Assembly (NCBI GenBank): GCA_940671915.1
Contig: CALNVZ010003433.1
Coordinates: 21,353,070-21,417,069 of the forward strand
Reading direction: 5' to 3'
DNA: 64,000 nucleotides
Source: Paracentrotus lividus
Lineage: Eukaryota > Echinodermata > Echinoidea > Camarodonta > Echinidae
Of this stretch, positions 11,655-23,002 are shown piece by piece (within the stretch, counting starts at the first letter, position 1; each line of letters opens with the position of its first letter). A model generated the notes under the pieces. That model saw only the letters and a list, made by a program, of their open reading frames with translations, ran no database searches and was not told the origin of the DNA. The position numbers and the translations under genes were made by a program.

Positions 11655-12954
11655 CTGTTTTGTTTGTTTTGTTCATGCTTTAACAAACACGGAAAGTTTT
11701 TGTCTGAGGTTCAAAAAAAAAAAAAAAATTATTTTCAATCAGGTACTCCATTCGGATTTATTGTTACTTTACACTGATAAATGATTATGTTAGTCTAATG
11801 AGGTGATTTCCTATGATTCTTCCAACGATTTAATCAACCATATGAATAATCAATAAAAAAGTAATCGATCAATCAATCAATGATTAAAAGAAACAATGAA
11901 TGAATTAATCAATCAAACGATCAATCATTCAAAATGGTCAATCTATCAATGCTTCATTCAATCAAGCGATCAATTAATAAATCAGTCCATCAATCAAACA
12001 AACAAACTAACAAACAAAGCAATCAATCGATCAAATAATCTACCAACCAACCAAGTCCCCTTTCTTGGGTTGATAACATTTTTTATTTTTTATTTTTTTT
12101 TTATTTTTTTTTTTAGAAGGAATATTCAATGCTAAAAGATAACATGTTAACAAGTGAAAAAACAAAACAAAACAATCAAAACAAAAAGCAATTCAAGTAA
12201 ATAAATAGCTTTGTAAATGTATTTTGAAAGCATAATTCGAAAATAATGGAAAAGATAATGAAAAGTTTAAAAGTAAGTCTGCTGATTAGCAAGAAGTCTG
12301 ATGATCGTATTTCTCATTTTCTTCCATATTGTGCGCAAGCCTTTTTTTGAGCCCCCGACAAAAACGTTCTGTGTGCGCTCTAGCATGAACGAAATTTATT
12401 ATTTTAAAGATGCACGTTCCTCATAGTGTAGAGGGAGTTCAAAATACGTACGCGGTAACGAACATTGCAAGATGCCCATTCATACCAACGATGTGCGACT
12501 CTTACGCAGTGGTCCAAAATACCGAAAGCTAGAACGCCCGAACGATTGCCGAAGTCATGAGCCAATTTGTTATCGGCATTGATTCGGCTGCTCGCATGTT
12601 TGGATGCACGAGAACACTGATGATACAGTGCATGCTCTACACACACACACGCTTGTATGCTAATGCAGCGCGATCGCGATTGGCTGGCGTGTGTTTGCAT
12701 AAAACCGTATGCAAATTAAGCTATGCTCTTCGCTAATGATTCGTGGAACAATGGCGGCTTGCACACAGATCGCATCTTCAGTCCATCTTCAGTACTCGTT
12801 TTAGCTTAGCGATGCTCGTGCAGGATTGCCTTTAAATTGCATTTGAAAGATAAGACTTCAGAGCATCTATTAACATCAAAATATAGATATCATAATTTGA
12901 AACAAAATTTTGACAGACTTTTCAAAACTGTCCCGTTTTTATTGATACACCCTG
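11145..12954. mobile_element. Nested 1.8-kb TA-flanked foldback element
   Basis: It starts CAGTGCGTATCAATAAAAAC and ends GTTTTTATTGATACACCCTG, with a TA outside each end. The sibling copy at 19535-19545 reads GTCAATATAGGCC without the insert, which is the empty site. The inverted arms are long: the left arm (11145 to about 11720) pairs with about 11850-12954, apart from a block near 12409-12832. The arms carry TTGA/TCAA tetranucleotide runs (11600-11650 and 11870-12040). No transposase is present, and the frames that cross it are repeat translations. Confidence 0.88.
12409..12832. mobile_element. Probable third-level insertion in the right arm
   Basis: The right arm of the nested element pairs with the left arm on both sides of this block but not within it. 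TTTAAA stands at or just before each edge (about 12404 and 12831), compatible with a target duplication. The block is GC-richer than its host. It has no clear terminal inverted repeats, and the 98-residue minus-strand frame over it shows no known domain. Confidence 0.45.
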
Positions 12955-13564
12955 TATAGGCCTACAATAAGTTATTTATATTAATTATATACTGTGAATA
13001 TACCCAAATAAATCGTAGCAAAGATATTGATGCCTCATCCCAATACTAAGTACCAGAATCATTTCCGCCATTTTGGATGTCCCATATTACCAGCATTCAA
13101 TGCCACATTGCACCCTTTCACTAAAAGAAATTGACCTTTACCCGCTAGTATGATCAAAATGAAACTATAAGCTTACTAAATATACAAAACAATTGAGGTT
13201 ACCCCCTCAAACACTCTTTCACCATCACATTCTGTGAAATATCAAATTTTACATCAGGGTAAAAAAATGCCGTAAGTTTTACCTACCTTGTTGGTTTTTA
13301 GCAATTTTCTCAGATAAATTTCGGCATCAGATGCTCTCACGACGATATATGTTCGTATACAGTTCATATGAACAACATTATGGTGCTCACACCGGTCACC
13401 GGTCACCGGTCGACGGTCACGACATGATTTGCTTCAGGTGGCCTATATTACCTGCTGGCCCATATTACCTGCATGTACCCTAATTGTTTGTTTTTTTTCT
13501 GCAACAGTATGCCTTCATTAACTACCTGTTTGATAATTGTATAATGAGACATGTAATACATGTA

Positions 13565-14423
13565 CACTGTTTCCCATAAAGGATGGGTATTTTTTCATGT
13601 GTTCCAACAACATCTTTTTGATTTTTTGGGGCCCCTTTTTTGTTACCCGAATGACCAAGTCCCCCTCAGTCTTACCCCCACGAAACACGATAAAGGTATA
13701 GGGTTCTTTTTGTTCTTTAACTTAAATCTAGATTTATGGTCACAGAATTCGATTAATTAATTAATTAATTAATTAATTTTTCTAGGGGAAGAATCAAAGT
13801 TTATTTCGATCGTTGCTAAAAATGGATTTATTCATTTTTACAAGGTGGAAATTTCTATCTTCCCAAAAATGTATTGTAGAATTTGAGCCAAACATAAATC
13901 ATAATAAAAAAGGACTATAGTCACCATTCACAACCTTGTCATTAAGGCTGAAACAAAATTTGGGAGAAATTGATAATGATTAAGTACTCATGGTTGCTTT
14001 TTATTTTCTTTGTTTTCAACAAATGTAGGATAGAACATTGCAATTTTTCACCGATCTCAACTTTTACTTCAACCCCTCCCCTAGTCAAGAGACCATGAAA
14101 GCCTGTGACCCTAAACTTTGATTTAACGTAAACAACAATAATAACACTATACTTCAGACGCGTTTCGTGGGGGTAGGATGGAGGGGGCCTTAGCCAGTCG
14201 GGTAAACGAATAAGGGGCCCCAAAGTGGAAAAAATAGCACAATTAGGCATTGTGGGGGTTGAAAAACTTTTTTTTTTCATTCCCCGGGAACAGTTGGGGA
14301 ACGTCCAAGATATAGCCAGGGTCCCGATAAGTGGAAGTGGGGACAACTAACTTCAAGAAATTAATGACGGGGCAAAAAGATGTTGCTGGATCACATACTA
14401 TCCAACCTTTATGGGCAACAGTG
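13565..14423. mobile_element. TA-flanked inverted-repeat element, 859 bp
   Basis: The ends are CACTGTTTCCCATAAAGG and CCTTTATGGGCAACAGTG, with TA on both sides (13563-13564 and 14424-14425). A second pair of inverted segments lies inside: GGGGCCCC near 13629 with GGGGCCCC near 14214, and CCCCCACGAAAC near 13676 with GTTTCGTGGGGGTA near 14161. The 134-residue minus-strand frame (13942-14346) has no known motif. It is non-autonomous. Confidence 0.8.
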
Positions 14424-14425
14424 TA

Positions 14426-15474
14426 TTTAGATTTCAATCTCCATTAATTAGAATTATGTACGTAATTTTATGTGCAATATTTACTTCAATTTGTGAATGA
14501 TAATGATGATAGTGTATTTATGTAAATATTAATGATAATAATAAAAATGATAATAATCGTCATAATGATAATAATGATAATAATAACAATGAATTTAATG
14601 ATAAATGATGATAGAAAAATTAGCAAAAACAAAATTTTGTTAAAATAATTTACTGCAATCCATACCGCAACCTCATCGTCTCTGTATTTTTATGATAGTA
14701 TTAAAATTATATGTCCATTTACTGAATGTAGTGTTTCCTTATCTAATTTCGATGTATGTTATTTTTTTTTTATAGTATTAAAGTCTGTAATTCTGCCTTC
14801 GGGCCGCAATTGATTTGTAATGAATAAACCATTCCTATTTATTTATTCTATTTTCAAGGATATTGTTCAACACAGACTGTTAATGCATCCTTGCAATAAA
14901 TAATTACATATTGGGTGTTTGTAGAATATAAAACGTTTTTATATTACCTACCATCAAGAAAAAAAAGTCTCGATCTAGTCAAGGATCTAGGCCAAACAAT
15001 CGACAAAATAATACCCGCCAATTCAATCTAAATTAATTAGCTATGGACTCTGCTTTCGCCTTTTGCATTAAATTTGCTGTCTTTCCTACCTTAAGGCCTC
15101 CCAAAATATTGAATTACATTTAAATCAGTATATCTATATTCTGCACGGTATGTTTATATCTTCAAATGCCGTCAAAGTCGTTACGTCATAGAGGTCAATG
15201 CATTGATTTTCTGGTTCTGAGGGCAGACTGAAGCATAAGTTACTCAATCGCATTTTTATTTTTATTGACCTATAGTGACGCGAACCTTGTCGATGTCAAC
15301 CTTTTAACCATATTTACAGTTAAAGTATGGTACCATAATATGAACAATGTGGTACATAGGCTTACAATTTTTTCCACTTTGAAAATAAGATCGATCTAAA
15401 ATCAAACTTTTCTTTCGATTTTCAGGTTAGCAGTGATTTTCCCCGTCTAAATTATGAACTAAAACGGATAAAAC
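14426..15474. other. Upstream region of FUT8-like copy A, nothing recognised
   Basis: AT-rich with imperfect AAT/GAT runs (14495-14610). No convincing TATA box or CpG island can be tied to copy A. Confidence 0.4.
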
Positions 15475-15628
15475 ATGAATAAATTAATTGCTGTATATTT
15501 TATATTACCGTGGTTACCACCTTGGTCAGTCTGATGTTAAGAGCTTTCTTCGAGCAGCAGAAATCGTCGGAATTCGATAACTACAGGCAAACAAGTGGGG
15601 CACTAGAAGAGCAATCCCAAAAGCACAG
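15475..15628 (+). pseudogene. Copy A exon 1, signal-anchor exon with frameshift
   Basis: From ATG 15475 the frame reads MNKLIAVYFI and then reaches a stop. The frame that ends in FFEQQKSSEFDNYR and meets the donor (CACAG then GTAATG) is one base off. Copy B's exon 1 is 164 nt (54 codons plus 2); this one is 154 nt (51 codons plus 1), so the shift is real in this sequence. An in-frame ATG at 15534 would give MLRAFFEQQ without the membrane anchor. Confidence 0.75.
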
Positions 15629-15934
15629 GTAATGCAATATTAAAGTATTCATGTAATGCATTTATCTAATGCAATAGGCCTATAGCTTCCGTTATTGGCG
15701 CACAGAGAATCATTTGCTTAATTATGCGCTATTAAAAACTAAAGTGACTTTATTATTATTTGTCATAATTTTCGTGATATTTATTCCTCATAATTCCTAG
15801 AAAACTGCATGAATTGTTATTCTTTTCTGACAGGTAAATATACATAGTGATATATTTTTGGGTCAATTTCCGTCTCTGTTCGTATCTAATCAGGTATAGT
15901 AAAAATTTGACATTATTTAATTTGATATTTACAG

Positions 15935-16044
15935 AGACTTTATAGCCGGTTCGAAGGCAACAAGAAAGACAAATCCAGGACGGGGATATTCTGAATTCTT
16001 ACAACATATTGAGGGAACGGTGTCAAAAGTTTCAAATAAACGGG
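15935..16044 (+). CDS. Copy A exon 2
   Basis: Acceptor ATATTTACAG and donor G then GTAAGG. It is 110 nt and completes the split R codon, reading RDFIAGSKATRK ... SEFLQHIEGTVSKVSNKR. The homologous exon of copy B reads RDLIADWNKTNK ... SEFLQHVEETLLNVSNER. It falls in the stem region before the catalytic domain. Confidence 0.8.
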
Positions 16045-16554
16045 GTAAGGTTTTAGGCCTTTATATTTTGCTTGTTTATACTGATGATATTCATCCTTGT
16101 CAGTTTAGAAGTTGATTTTAAAAGATCGTACGTACAACTTCGTTGAATAAGTCATTATTGATAATTAGAGAATACTATTACTATTAGCGGTATATTTCTG
16201 AGAATATCATTAACGGTATATTTCTATTTTTGAATAGTGTAGATGATAAAATTAGTACCTTCGCAGCATTCAAAAATACTTGACTTGATTATCATGATAT
16301 ATGATTTAACTATATAGACATGTAATTGATGTGATGAAATGATTTATTAATAATCGTTGACGATCTCTTGCCAATTATGTTTACCAATATTTTTTATGCA
16401 GTAATTCAATAACACATTTAAATAATAATGATAATAGACCGATACTAGCAATAGACGATTTTATGACACTTAAAAACAAGTTTATACTGGCCTTTTTAGC
16501 AAAAGGAATTTCTTAGTATGTTTATTTTTCTCTGCCTAATACCCTTCTTTTCAG

Positions 16555-16741
16555 ACCCAAATCAACCGGTGTTCGAGCCAAGTCAGGCCTATGAGAAGAC
16601 TCGAAGAAAAATCGGAAACGGGGTGGAAGAAATGTGGTATTTTATTAATTCACAGTTTAAAGTACTTAAGGATTCCATAAAACACCAAGAAACTAAAGAA
16701 AAAATCGACGAAATTATAGAACTTGGTGACGAACAGCATAG
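16555..16741 (+). CDS. Copy A exon 3, FUT8 helical region
   Basis: 187 nt between TTTTCAG and GTAATA. It reads EPSQAYEKTRRKIGNGVEEM and then WYFINSQFKVLKDS, ending LGDEQHR. This aligns with the FUT8 stretch containing [20 protein letters not shown] and LDLGHHER. Confidence 0.9.
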
Positions 16742-17599
16742 GTAATATTAGTCTATTGTCTTTTATCACTACAACACTGAACCGGTTGCTTTCTTTGTGG
16801 ATAGAATGACCATTATTTTGTCATTGTGATTTTTTTGCATGGTCTGTTCCCCAAAGTAGGGGAGTTTGGCACCCCTGTGAACTTTTCAAAAGATGGAGCC
16901 CCCAGCATATCGATTCTACTCTATGTAAAATGTAAAGTTAACGTATACCTTTGTGGGGCATTAAATCGTAACTAAACAAGGCGCGTCCATTATTGATGAG
17001 GGGAGAAGTAACAAAGTGACGTAGGAAATACGACTGAGCGACCCTTAAAAATAATTTATACACCTGGCTGCAACTATCAAGAATTTGCTAACAAAAACTC
17101 GCGTAAGAAGACACCCTGCAGTGGAATGGTATTGTCCGTTCGTTTGAGCAAACAACTCGGGAAGATAGAATAATGCGGCATCAAGGATCAAAACTATGCA
17201 TTAATGAGCTATTTTGAGAACAAAATAACCATATTGTACAGGAATTTGATCTGACTACGCTTTCGAATTGACAAAAGTGACAGGACTTTTTTCCCCTTGC
17301 AATACGTTATTCATATTTTTGAAAAATTCAGACTCTTAGCGTACTTCTTCAGAGCGAACATTTCTTTGAAAAGGTAGTTGCTCGTCACAATAAAGAAAAT
17401 AAAGTGAAAAACCGTGCAAAAGTCTATGGACGCGTTAGCTTTGAGTAGAATGGTAGCGCCCTATATCCATTAAGTGTACAACTAATATTAATATGGGGCG
17501 GATCTAACATTACCTCTGACAAAGAATTTTACAGGGCCCTTTTTGTCAGAGGCTTTTAATTTCTTTCTTCCCTTTCCCTTCTTTTCCCATTCTCTCTTT

Positions 17600-17622
17600 T
17601 TCCCCTTTCCCCTCTTATATCT

Positions 17623-17673
<51 letters not shown>

Positions 17674-17682
17674 GGGGGGGGG
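17600..17682. repeat. Poly-T/poly-G run in copy A intron 3
   Basis: A long T run followed by a G run. The minus-strand lysine-rich frame across it is an artefact of this homopolymer. Confidence 0.9.
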
Positions 17683-17837
17683 GCATTGGTTGGATACGCG
17701 CATTAAATAGGTAAAAAGCCTTTGACATAATATAAGAAAATACTATAACCTCAAAATATACTTCTTAATTTTTTTTCTTAAATCATAAGATGAAATAAAA
17801 ATATCTTTAATGTAAGAAGGAATATATTTTCATACAG

Positions 17838-17952
17838 ATCTATTATGACTGACATCTACAACCTAAGTCAAGTGGATGGCTATTCGTCATGGAGAAAGCA
17901 AGAATTGAAGGAACTATCGGACATCGTACAACAAAGACTAGTCTATCTCCAG
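17838..17952 (+). CDS. Copy A exon 4
   Basis: 115 nt, acceptor CATACAG, donor CAG then GTAATT. It reads RSIMTDIYNLSQVDGYSSW then RKQELKELSDIVQQRLVYLQ, closely matching the FUT8 RSIMTDLYYLSQTDG region. Copy B has no counterpart. Confidence 0.92.
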
Positions 17953-18171
17953 GTAATTACAAAAATAAACTTAAACCAAAGACAATTTGAAATAACATCA
18001 TAAATAATAGTCAGTATAGTCTGGACGTCTATTAATGGTCGTTTTTATTGTAGAACATCACAATCTTTAGAAAGAATAATATAACAAGATCAATAAAATC
18101 TCCGGTATAAGATAATGCTCCATAAAACTAAGGGAAATTGACCTGAAATTCTGTACCTCCATTATTATCAG

Positions 18172-18418
18172 AACCCTAAAGATTGCAACACTTCTAAGAC
18201 ATGTAAGAAGATTGTTTGCAATCTCAAGAATAACTGTGGATATGGATGTCAGGTGCATCATTTATCTTTCTGCATGATAATGGCATACGGCACCGGAAGG
18301 ACCCTCATCCTGGACTCAAGGAATTGGTGGTATGATCACGGGGCATGGGAGAAGTTCTTCATTCCATTAAGCGAGACATGTCTTGATGAAAATGGAAACA
18401 CCACCGGCAAATGGGGAG
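18172..18418 (+). CDS. Copy A exon 5, disulfide-rich start of the catalytic domain
   Basis: 247 nt, acceptor ATTATCAG, donor G then GTAGGT. It begins NPKDC and keeps the FUT8 cysteine series (NPKDC, IVC, NNC, GYGC, FC, SETC), plus one additional cysteine (SKTC) within a three-residue insertion. IMAYGTGRTLILDSRNW follows. Copy B has no counterpart. Confidence 0.93.
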
Positions 18419-18708
18419 GTAGGTTTAAATACATGTGTTTGTGTATTTTGTATTATTTGCCATGATGATAGATTACGTGTCAACTGATATAAAGAAGAAG
18501 AAAGAAAAAAAAAACAACAACAACGCTTCAAACTTACCAACGGTGAACTTACAGAGATCGCAAGATGGATACATTAGTTGTCTATCATTTCTTTTTAATT
18601 CAACGAACATAAAAATGTTTTCCGTCTTTGGGAATCTTTAGGAATAAGATTTTGATTACACAATCATTAAAAATGTTTAATTAACAACACTCTTATTATT
18701 TTCAACAG

Positions 18709-18961
18709 ATTATGAGACCAATGCGGACGTTCAGGTTTTACACCTACCAGTGGCACAAGATATTGCTCTGAACTTCAGGCCAGACTTCCTCCCATTAGCT
18801 ATCCCACAGGATATATCGCAAAGATTGACAAGGGTGCACAGTTACCCCGCCGTTTGGTGGGTAGGTCAGATGATGAAATACATCCAAAGGCTACAGCCTG
18901 ATATGAATGAGTACATTAAAGAGAAGACCGCTGCTCTAGGATTCACGCATCCAGTTGTTGG
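18709..18961 (+). CDS. Copy A exon 6
   Basis: 253 nt, acceptor TTTCAACAG, donor GG then GTAAGA. It reads LPLAIPQDISQRLTRVHSYP and AVWWVGQMMKYI, ending LGFTHPVVG, as in FUT8 (LPLAVPEDLADRL ... PAVWWVSQFVKYL ... LGFKHPVIG). Copy B has no counterpart. Confidence 0.93.
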
Positions 18962-19100
18962 GTAAGATGGATTTATTTTACTTTTAAATAAACTAAGTAT
19001 TAATTAAACAATTATATTTCTATGTAACATGGTGACCTACTGTAGTTCTGGTTTGTCGAGCTTAATTAAAGCCAAGATTAATGCCATATCATTACATCTA

Positions 19101-20087
19101 GGGTACATGCAGGATATATGGGCCCCCTAAGCTCATTTGCCTAATTTGCATAAAATTGCAAAATGACACACAGTCTCATCTTTGTTTATATGAATCAATA
19201 ACTACTGCTCTAACTTTTATTGTGAAGAAAAACAATTATCACCAACCCCCATGGCTGCAATATTCAAATGTTGACGTCAGTACCAAAGTGCCATATTACC
19301 TGCATGTGCAGGTAATATGGGCACATGTATTTAATGTATGTTTTAAAAACTACAATGACTCTACCATGTCTGGAATTTGCTTAAAATGTTGAGAATCATT
19401 AACTCTAAGATGTCATTTGAAATTATAAGAACCTTCAGTAAATACTTTGACTATATATTTCATTGTTTTGTATTTTTTTTTATATTATTTCTTTTTTTAA
19501 ATATTATTTAAATATTATTTTCATTATACAAGTCAATATAGGCCTACAATAAGTTATTTATATTAATTATATACTGTGAATATACCCCCAAAAATCGTAG
19601 CAATGAGATTGATGCTTCATCCCAATACTGAGTACCAGAATCATTTCCGCCATTTTGGATGGCCCATATTACCTGCACTAATGTTGCTGTGTCAGGCAAA
19701 CATTCAATGCCACATTGCACCCCTTCACTACAACAAATTGACCTGTACACGCTATTATGATCAAAATGAAACTATAAGCTTACTAAATATACAAAACAAT
19801 TGAGGTTACCCCCTCAAACACTCTTTCACTATCACATTCTGTGAAATATCAAATTTTACATCAGGGTAAAAAAATGCCATATGTTTTACGTACCTTGTTG
19901 GTTTTCAGCAATTTTCTCAGAGAAATTTCGCCATCAGATGCTCTCACGACGATATATTTTCGTATACAGTTCATATGAACAACATTATGGCGCTCACACC
20001 GGTCATCGGTCACCGGTCGACGGTCACAACATGATTTGTTTCAGGTTGCCCATATTACCTGCTGGCCCATATTACCTACATGTACCC
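19101..20087. mobile_element. TA-flanked inverted-repeat element, copy 2 (987 bp, in copy A intron 6)
   Basis: It has the same ends as 10706-13480 (GGGTACATGCAGG ... CATATTACCTACATGTACCC), with TA at 19099-19100 and 20088-20089. It lacks the nested 1.8-kb insert, so it represents the complete short form. The motif CCCATATTACCTGC occurs several times in both orientations near the ends and inside (about 19290-19322, 19665-19677, 20050-20060). Confidence 0.87.
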
Positions 20088-20217
20088 TATAATCTATAAA
20101 GCTCTAGCTTTAAAAAGTTCAACACTACTTACGAACATTACTATTTGTCCTGCATTAAATGTGTGATTTCGGAAATTAATCAGTAAATTTCTTTGAAAAC
20201 TCCTTCTATAACTCTAG

Positions 20218-20394
20218 CATTCATGTTAGGCGCACTGACAAACTCCATCGCGAGGCGCAATTTCACGGGATTGAGGAATATATGATCCATGCTGAAGAGT
20301 TTTATGAAAGATTGGAGAGAAGGCAGGATGTTCCTATCAGGAAAATTTATCTTGCAACAGATGAAGTCAGTCTACTCGAAGAAGCACGGTCAAA
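20218..20394 (+). CDS. Copy A exon 7, donor-substrate binding segment
   Basis: 177 nt, acceptor CTCTAG, donor AA then GTAAGC. It reads IHVRRTDKLHREAQFHGIEE then YMIHAEEFYERLERRQ, then KIYLATDEVSLLEEARSK. The positions equivalent to human R365, R366, D368, K369, E373, Y382 and D409 are kept. The position equivalent to D410 is Glu. Confidence 0.93.
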
Positions 20395-20499
20395 GTAAGC
20401 GTACTGATAATAGTAACAACAACATTAACGATGATAATAACAATAACACAAATAATAGCAACAACAGTAACAGGAATTTCTCTTTAGTAGGTAATATTT

Positions 20500-20504
<5 letters not shown>

Positions 20505-20572
<68 letters not shown>

Positions 20573-20632
20573 TACTACTACTACTTCTACTACTACTACT
20601 ACTACTTCTACTACTACTACTACTACTACTGA
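20505..20632. repeat. (ACT)n microsatellite in copy A intron 7
   Basis: A nearly pure ACT triplet run with a few TCT interruptions. Polythreonine and polyserine frames over it are translation artefacts. Confidence 0.95.
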
Positions 20633-20800
20633 TATAATACATTATATAAAGATGTTTAGATAACATTAAATTATCCTACACCATTAAGACCAAAACGCTC
20701 CTAACGCACGATGAAATATTATGTTTATTAAAGATATCCATAGCTCATTGATTAGGTCCTTATTAATAAATGAATTACATATTGTCTTTTTTCATTGCAG

Positions 20801-20954
20801 ATACCCTAACTATATATTTGTTGGTGACAAGGTTGTTAGCAAGATGGCTGGCAACCTTTCTGTGAGATACAGCGGAGATAGTTTAAAGGATATCTTGGTT
20901 GACATCTATCTTTTGTCTCAGTCGGATTTTCTTGTCTGCACATTCTCATCAAAC
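20801..20954 (+). CDS. Copy A exon 8
   Basis: 154 nt, acceptor TTCATTGCAG, donor AAC then GTTTGT. It reads YPNYIFVGDKVVSKMAG ... [20 protein letters not shown], keeping the equivalents of human D453, C465 and S469. If the donor is not used, the frame closes six codons later. A short inverted-repeat element begins just after the donor. Confidence 0.92.
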
Positions 20955-20970
20955 GTTTGTATATATATAT

Positions 20971-21211
20971 AGGCGAAATGAATGAAACAGATGACTTAAT
21001 TAATTAATCTCGACAGATTATATAAAAAAACAAATATCTGTTAAATTTTATTGATATATAACAGGTTTTGCCTGTCAACCACTCATGTTTTGTCTAATTT
21101 TGTTTCGTCTTATTTTGTAGGCCTGATGAAGGCCATGCTGGCCGAAAGCTTGTGAATTAAAGGAATTTGAGAGCTACGTCTTGAGTCATCTTTTTCCTTC
21201 ATTTCGCCTAT
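20971..21211. mobile_element. Short element with TATAGGCGAAATGAA ends
   Basis: ATAGGCGAAATGAATGAAAC at the left and TTCATTTCGCCTATA at the right are inverted. The inside contains GATGAAGGCCATGCTGGCC-GAAAGCTTG, a phrase common near the 3' ends of Penelope-like and related retroelements. A diverged copy, including the following GGGGCCCGTTTTCACTA, lies inverted at 58630-58880. It starts only about 15 bases after the exon 8 donor of copy A. Confidence 0.55.
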
Positions 21212-21275
21212 ACTAAATAAAAGATGGTTCACTGCATAGCACGTTACTCAAGGGGCCCGTTTTCACTAGTATATA

Positions 21276-22270
21276 CAGTGGTGGCCAAAATTATTAGAAC
21301 ACCAAGCACATTTAAATGATTTTAGTAACTTTCATTCAGTTGACCATTTAAATACCTATAAAATGGTTGGAATGTCTCCGAATATCATCATTATGCTTTG
21401 AAAAACTAAATAACAAAGCCATGCGTTGGGAACTCGCCCCCAAGTCGCCCTTTTACACCACCGATTGAAAAGTCTAAAAAAATCTTGCCCCTTTCAGGAT
21501 CACAGTGTCATAACGTTAAACATTTTAAGCCTCTTCCTATATACAAAAGTATATATATTCTGAAAGGAAATTTCCTGAGGATGTCAAAAATGGCATCCAT
21601 AACACCACAGGATGAAGTAGTTACGTCTTATGTGGGGATTTCTAAATTATTTTTGAAGGGCCCCAAATTTTTAATTCAGTGCCCCTATTTAAGTCCCCCG
21701 TTCCAATGACTCTTAATATTTCAACATATTTGAATTGCTCATGAAATTTCCTTTAAAAAAATAAACATTTACAAGGAGTGTCTTCATTAAATGAAAAAAT
21801 TGTCTTAACCTTCAAAGGACATGGTTATTTTGGTCATCTCACCACCAAGGGAGGGGGCGAATCCACCCTCCCCATTTGACAAAATTTTCTGAAACTTAGA
21901 TAGTATTTGAGGTATATTAGAATAAATAAGCCTGCTAAGCTTCATACTTCTACCTCAAATACTTTTTGAGCAATCGGCATAAGTAATTGCCATTTTACGT
22001 TTTTGCGTTTGGACTACATGTTTAATACACAAGTCTATGGGGAAACCAAAAGCGCATAGCGCAACTATTTTTAATGCTGCGCACTACCAGATGGTCGAAA
22101 CTATATAAATTTGGTGTCTACATATACGTAAGACCCTATGCTAAAAAGTCATGAAAGCTCATCTCACACAAGAGATATCTTTAATCTGGTTTCGGCAAGT
22201 GTACTAGGGCACTGATAATCCCATAGACTTTGTGTAGGTTCAGGTGTTCTAATAATTTTGGCCACCACTG
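21276..22270. mobile_element. Mariner-like non-autonomous element (995 bp, copy A intron 8)
   Basis: The ends are CAGTGGTGGCCAAAATTATT and AATAATTTTGGCCACCACTG, perfect inverted repeats continuing to AGAACACC/GGTGTTCT. TA lies outside both (21274-21275 and 22271-22272). The CAGTGGTGGCCAAAA-type end is characteristic of Tc1/mariner transposons. No transposase frame remains. Confidence 0.9.
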
Positions 22271-22272
22271 TA

Positions 22273-23002
22273 TATATGTATATATATATATTATTATTGT
22301 TCTTTTACTCCTCCCTTTGAAATTTGCACACGCAAGTCCGTAATCGGGATATTTAAGGGGTTCAAAAATGAAAATAGCGGATTTTCCTAATGGGAGTAAC
22401 GTTTGCGAGAGCGAGCAAAAATTTTGCGTCGTAATGACTTGGTGTCGGAATATCTTACGAACATTTTGTCTCTTATTTCTTCCTTGATTTATTCTTAAAC
22501 TAAGGACTGAATATTATTTCCATATTGGTTTTGTAACCAGAGGGAACTGAAGAAATATAAGCATGTCCTGTTTGACTTATGTTTTAAAATTCTCACAAAG
22601 CGCAAAATTACTACAATATAAGCAATAAATCGCTTAATCTAAAAAAAAGATAACTTCCTTTTTAAATAAAATGTCGTAATAGAGCGCAAAGCTTTGCCTG
22701 CATGTTTTTATGTTTCAAAATCCTCAAAAAGGGAATATTATGCAATTTAAGTTTTTTTTTTTTTTAATTTGCTTCTAAAAATGATGATGGCCTCCTTTTA
22801 AAAATAAAATCTTACAACAGGCGAGCGCAAAGCACGAGCGGATAAATGACTTCTTTGCAGTTACATCTGAAAACGAATGATTTCATAACTTTCTTTTGGC
22901 AGTTTGGAACTTATTTACACTGTTTTTTTTTTTTTTTTTTTTTGGGGGGGGGGGGGTGTGTTTATATAGCCGTGACCAGATTGGTTGTCGTTGGCTTGAG
23001 TG
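22273..23002. other. Remainder of copy A intron 8
   Basis: AT-rich, with two GCGAGAGCGAGC-type motifs (about 22405 and 22822) and a T/G homopolymer near 22920-22957. No exon is recognisable. Confidence 0.5.

Larger units (their letters stand above)
10706..13480. mobile_element. TA-flanked inverted-repeat element, copy 1 (interrupted)
   Basis: The ends are GGGTACATGCAGGTAATATG at the left and its reverse complement CATATTACCTGCATGTACCC at the right. A TA lies outside each end (10704-10705 and 13481-13482), the target duplication of Tc1/mariner-type elements. The interior matches the 987-bp copy at 19101-20087, including a palindrome around 10895-10930 and an ACCGGTCACCGGTC run near 13390-13415. 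It differs by a 1.8-kb insertion (11145-12954). There is no transposase frame, so it is a non-autonomous (MITE-like) element. Confidence 0.85.

Noticed and set aside
11423..12135. INQSINQ repeat proteins in both orientations
   Set aside because: Translation of TGAT/ATCA tetranucleotide runs in the arms of the nested foldback element.
12404..12700. 98-residue cysteine/histidine-containing minus frame as a gene
   Set aside because: It lies within the third-level insertion; cysteine spacing fits no known motif and no splice or promoter context supports it.
17488..17703. Lysine-rich 71-residue frame
   Set aside because: Produced by a poly-T run read on the minus strand.
18253..18465. Separate gene starting at the ATG of MHHLSFC
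   Set aside because: It is the interior of copy A exon 5; the true exon starts at 18172 with NPKDC.
20289..20666. Polythreonine/polyserine open frames on both strands
   Set aside because: They are translations of the (ACT)n microsatellite and the end of FUT8-like exon 7; not separate genes.
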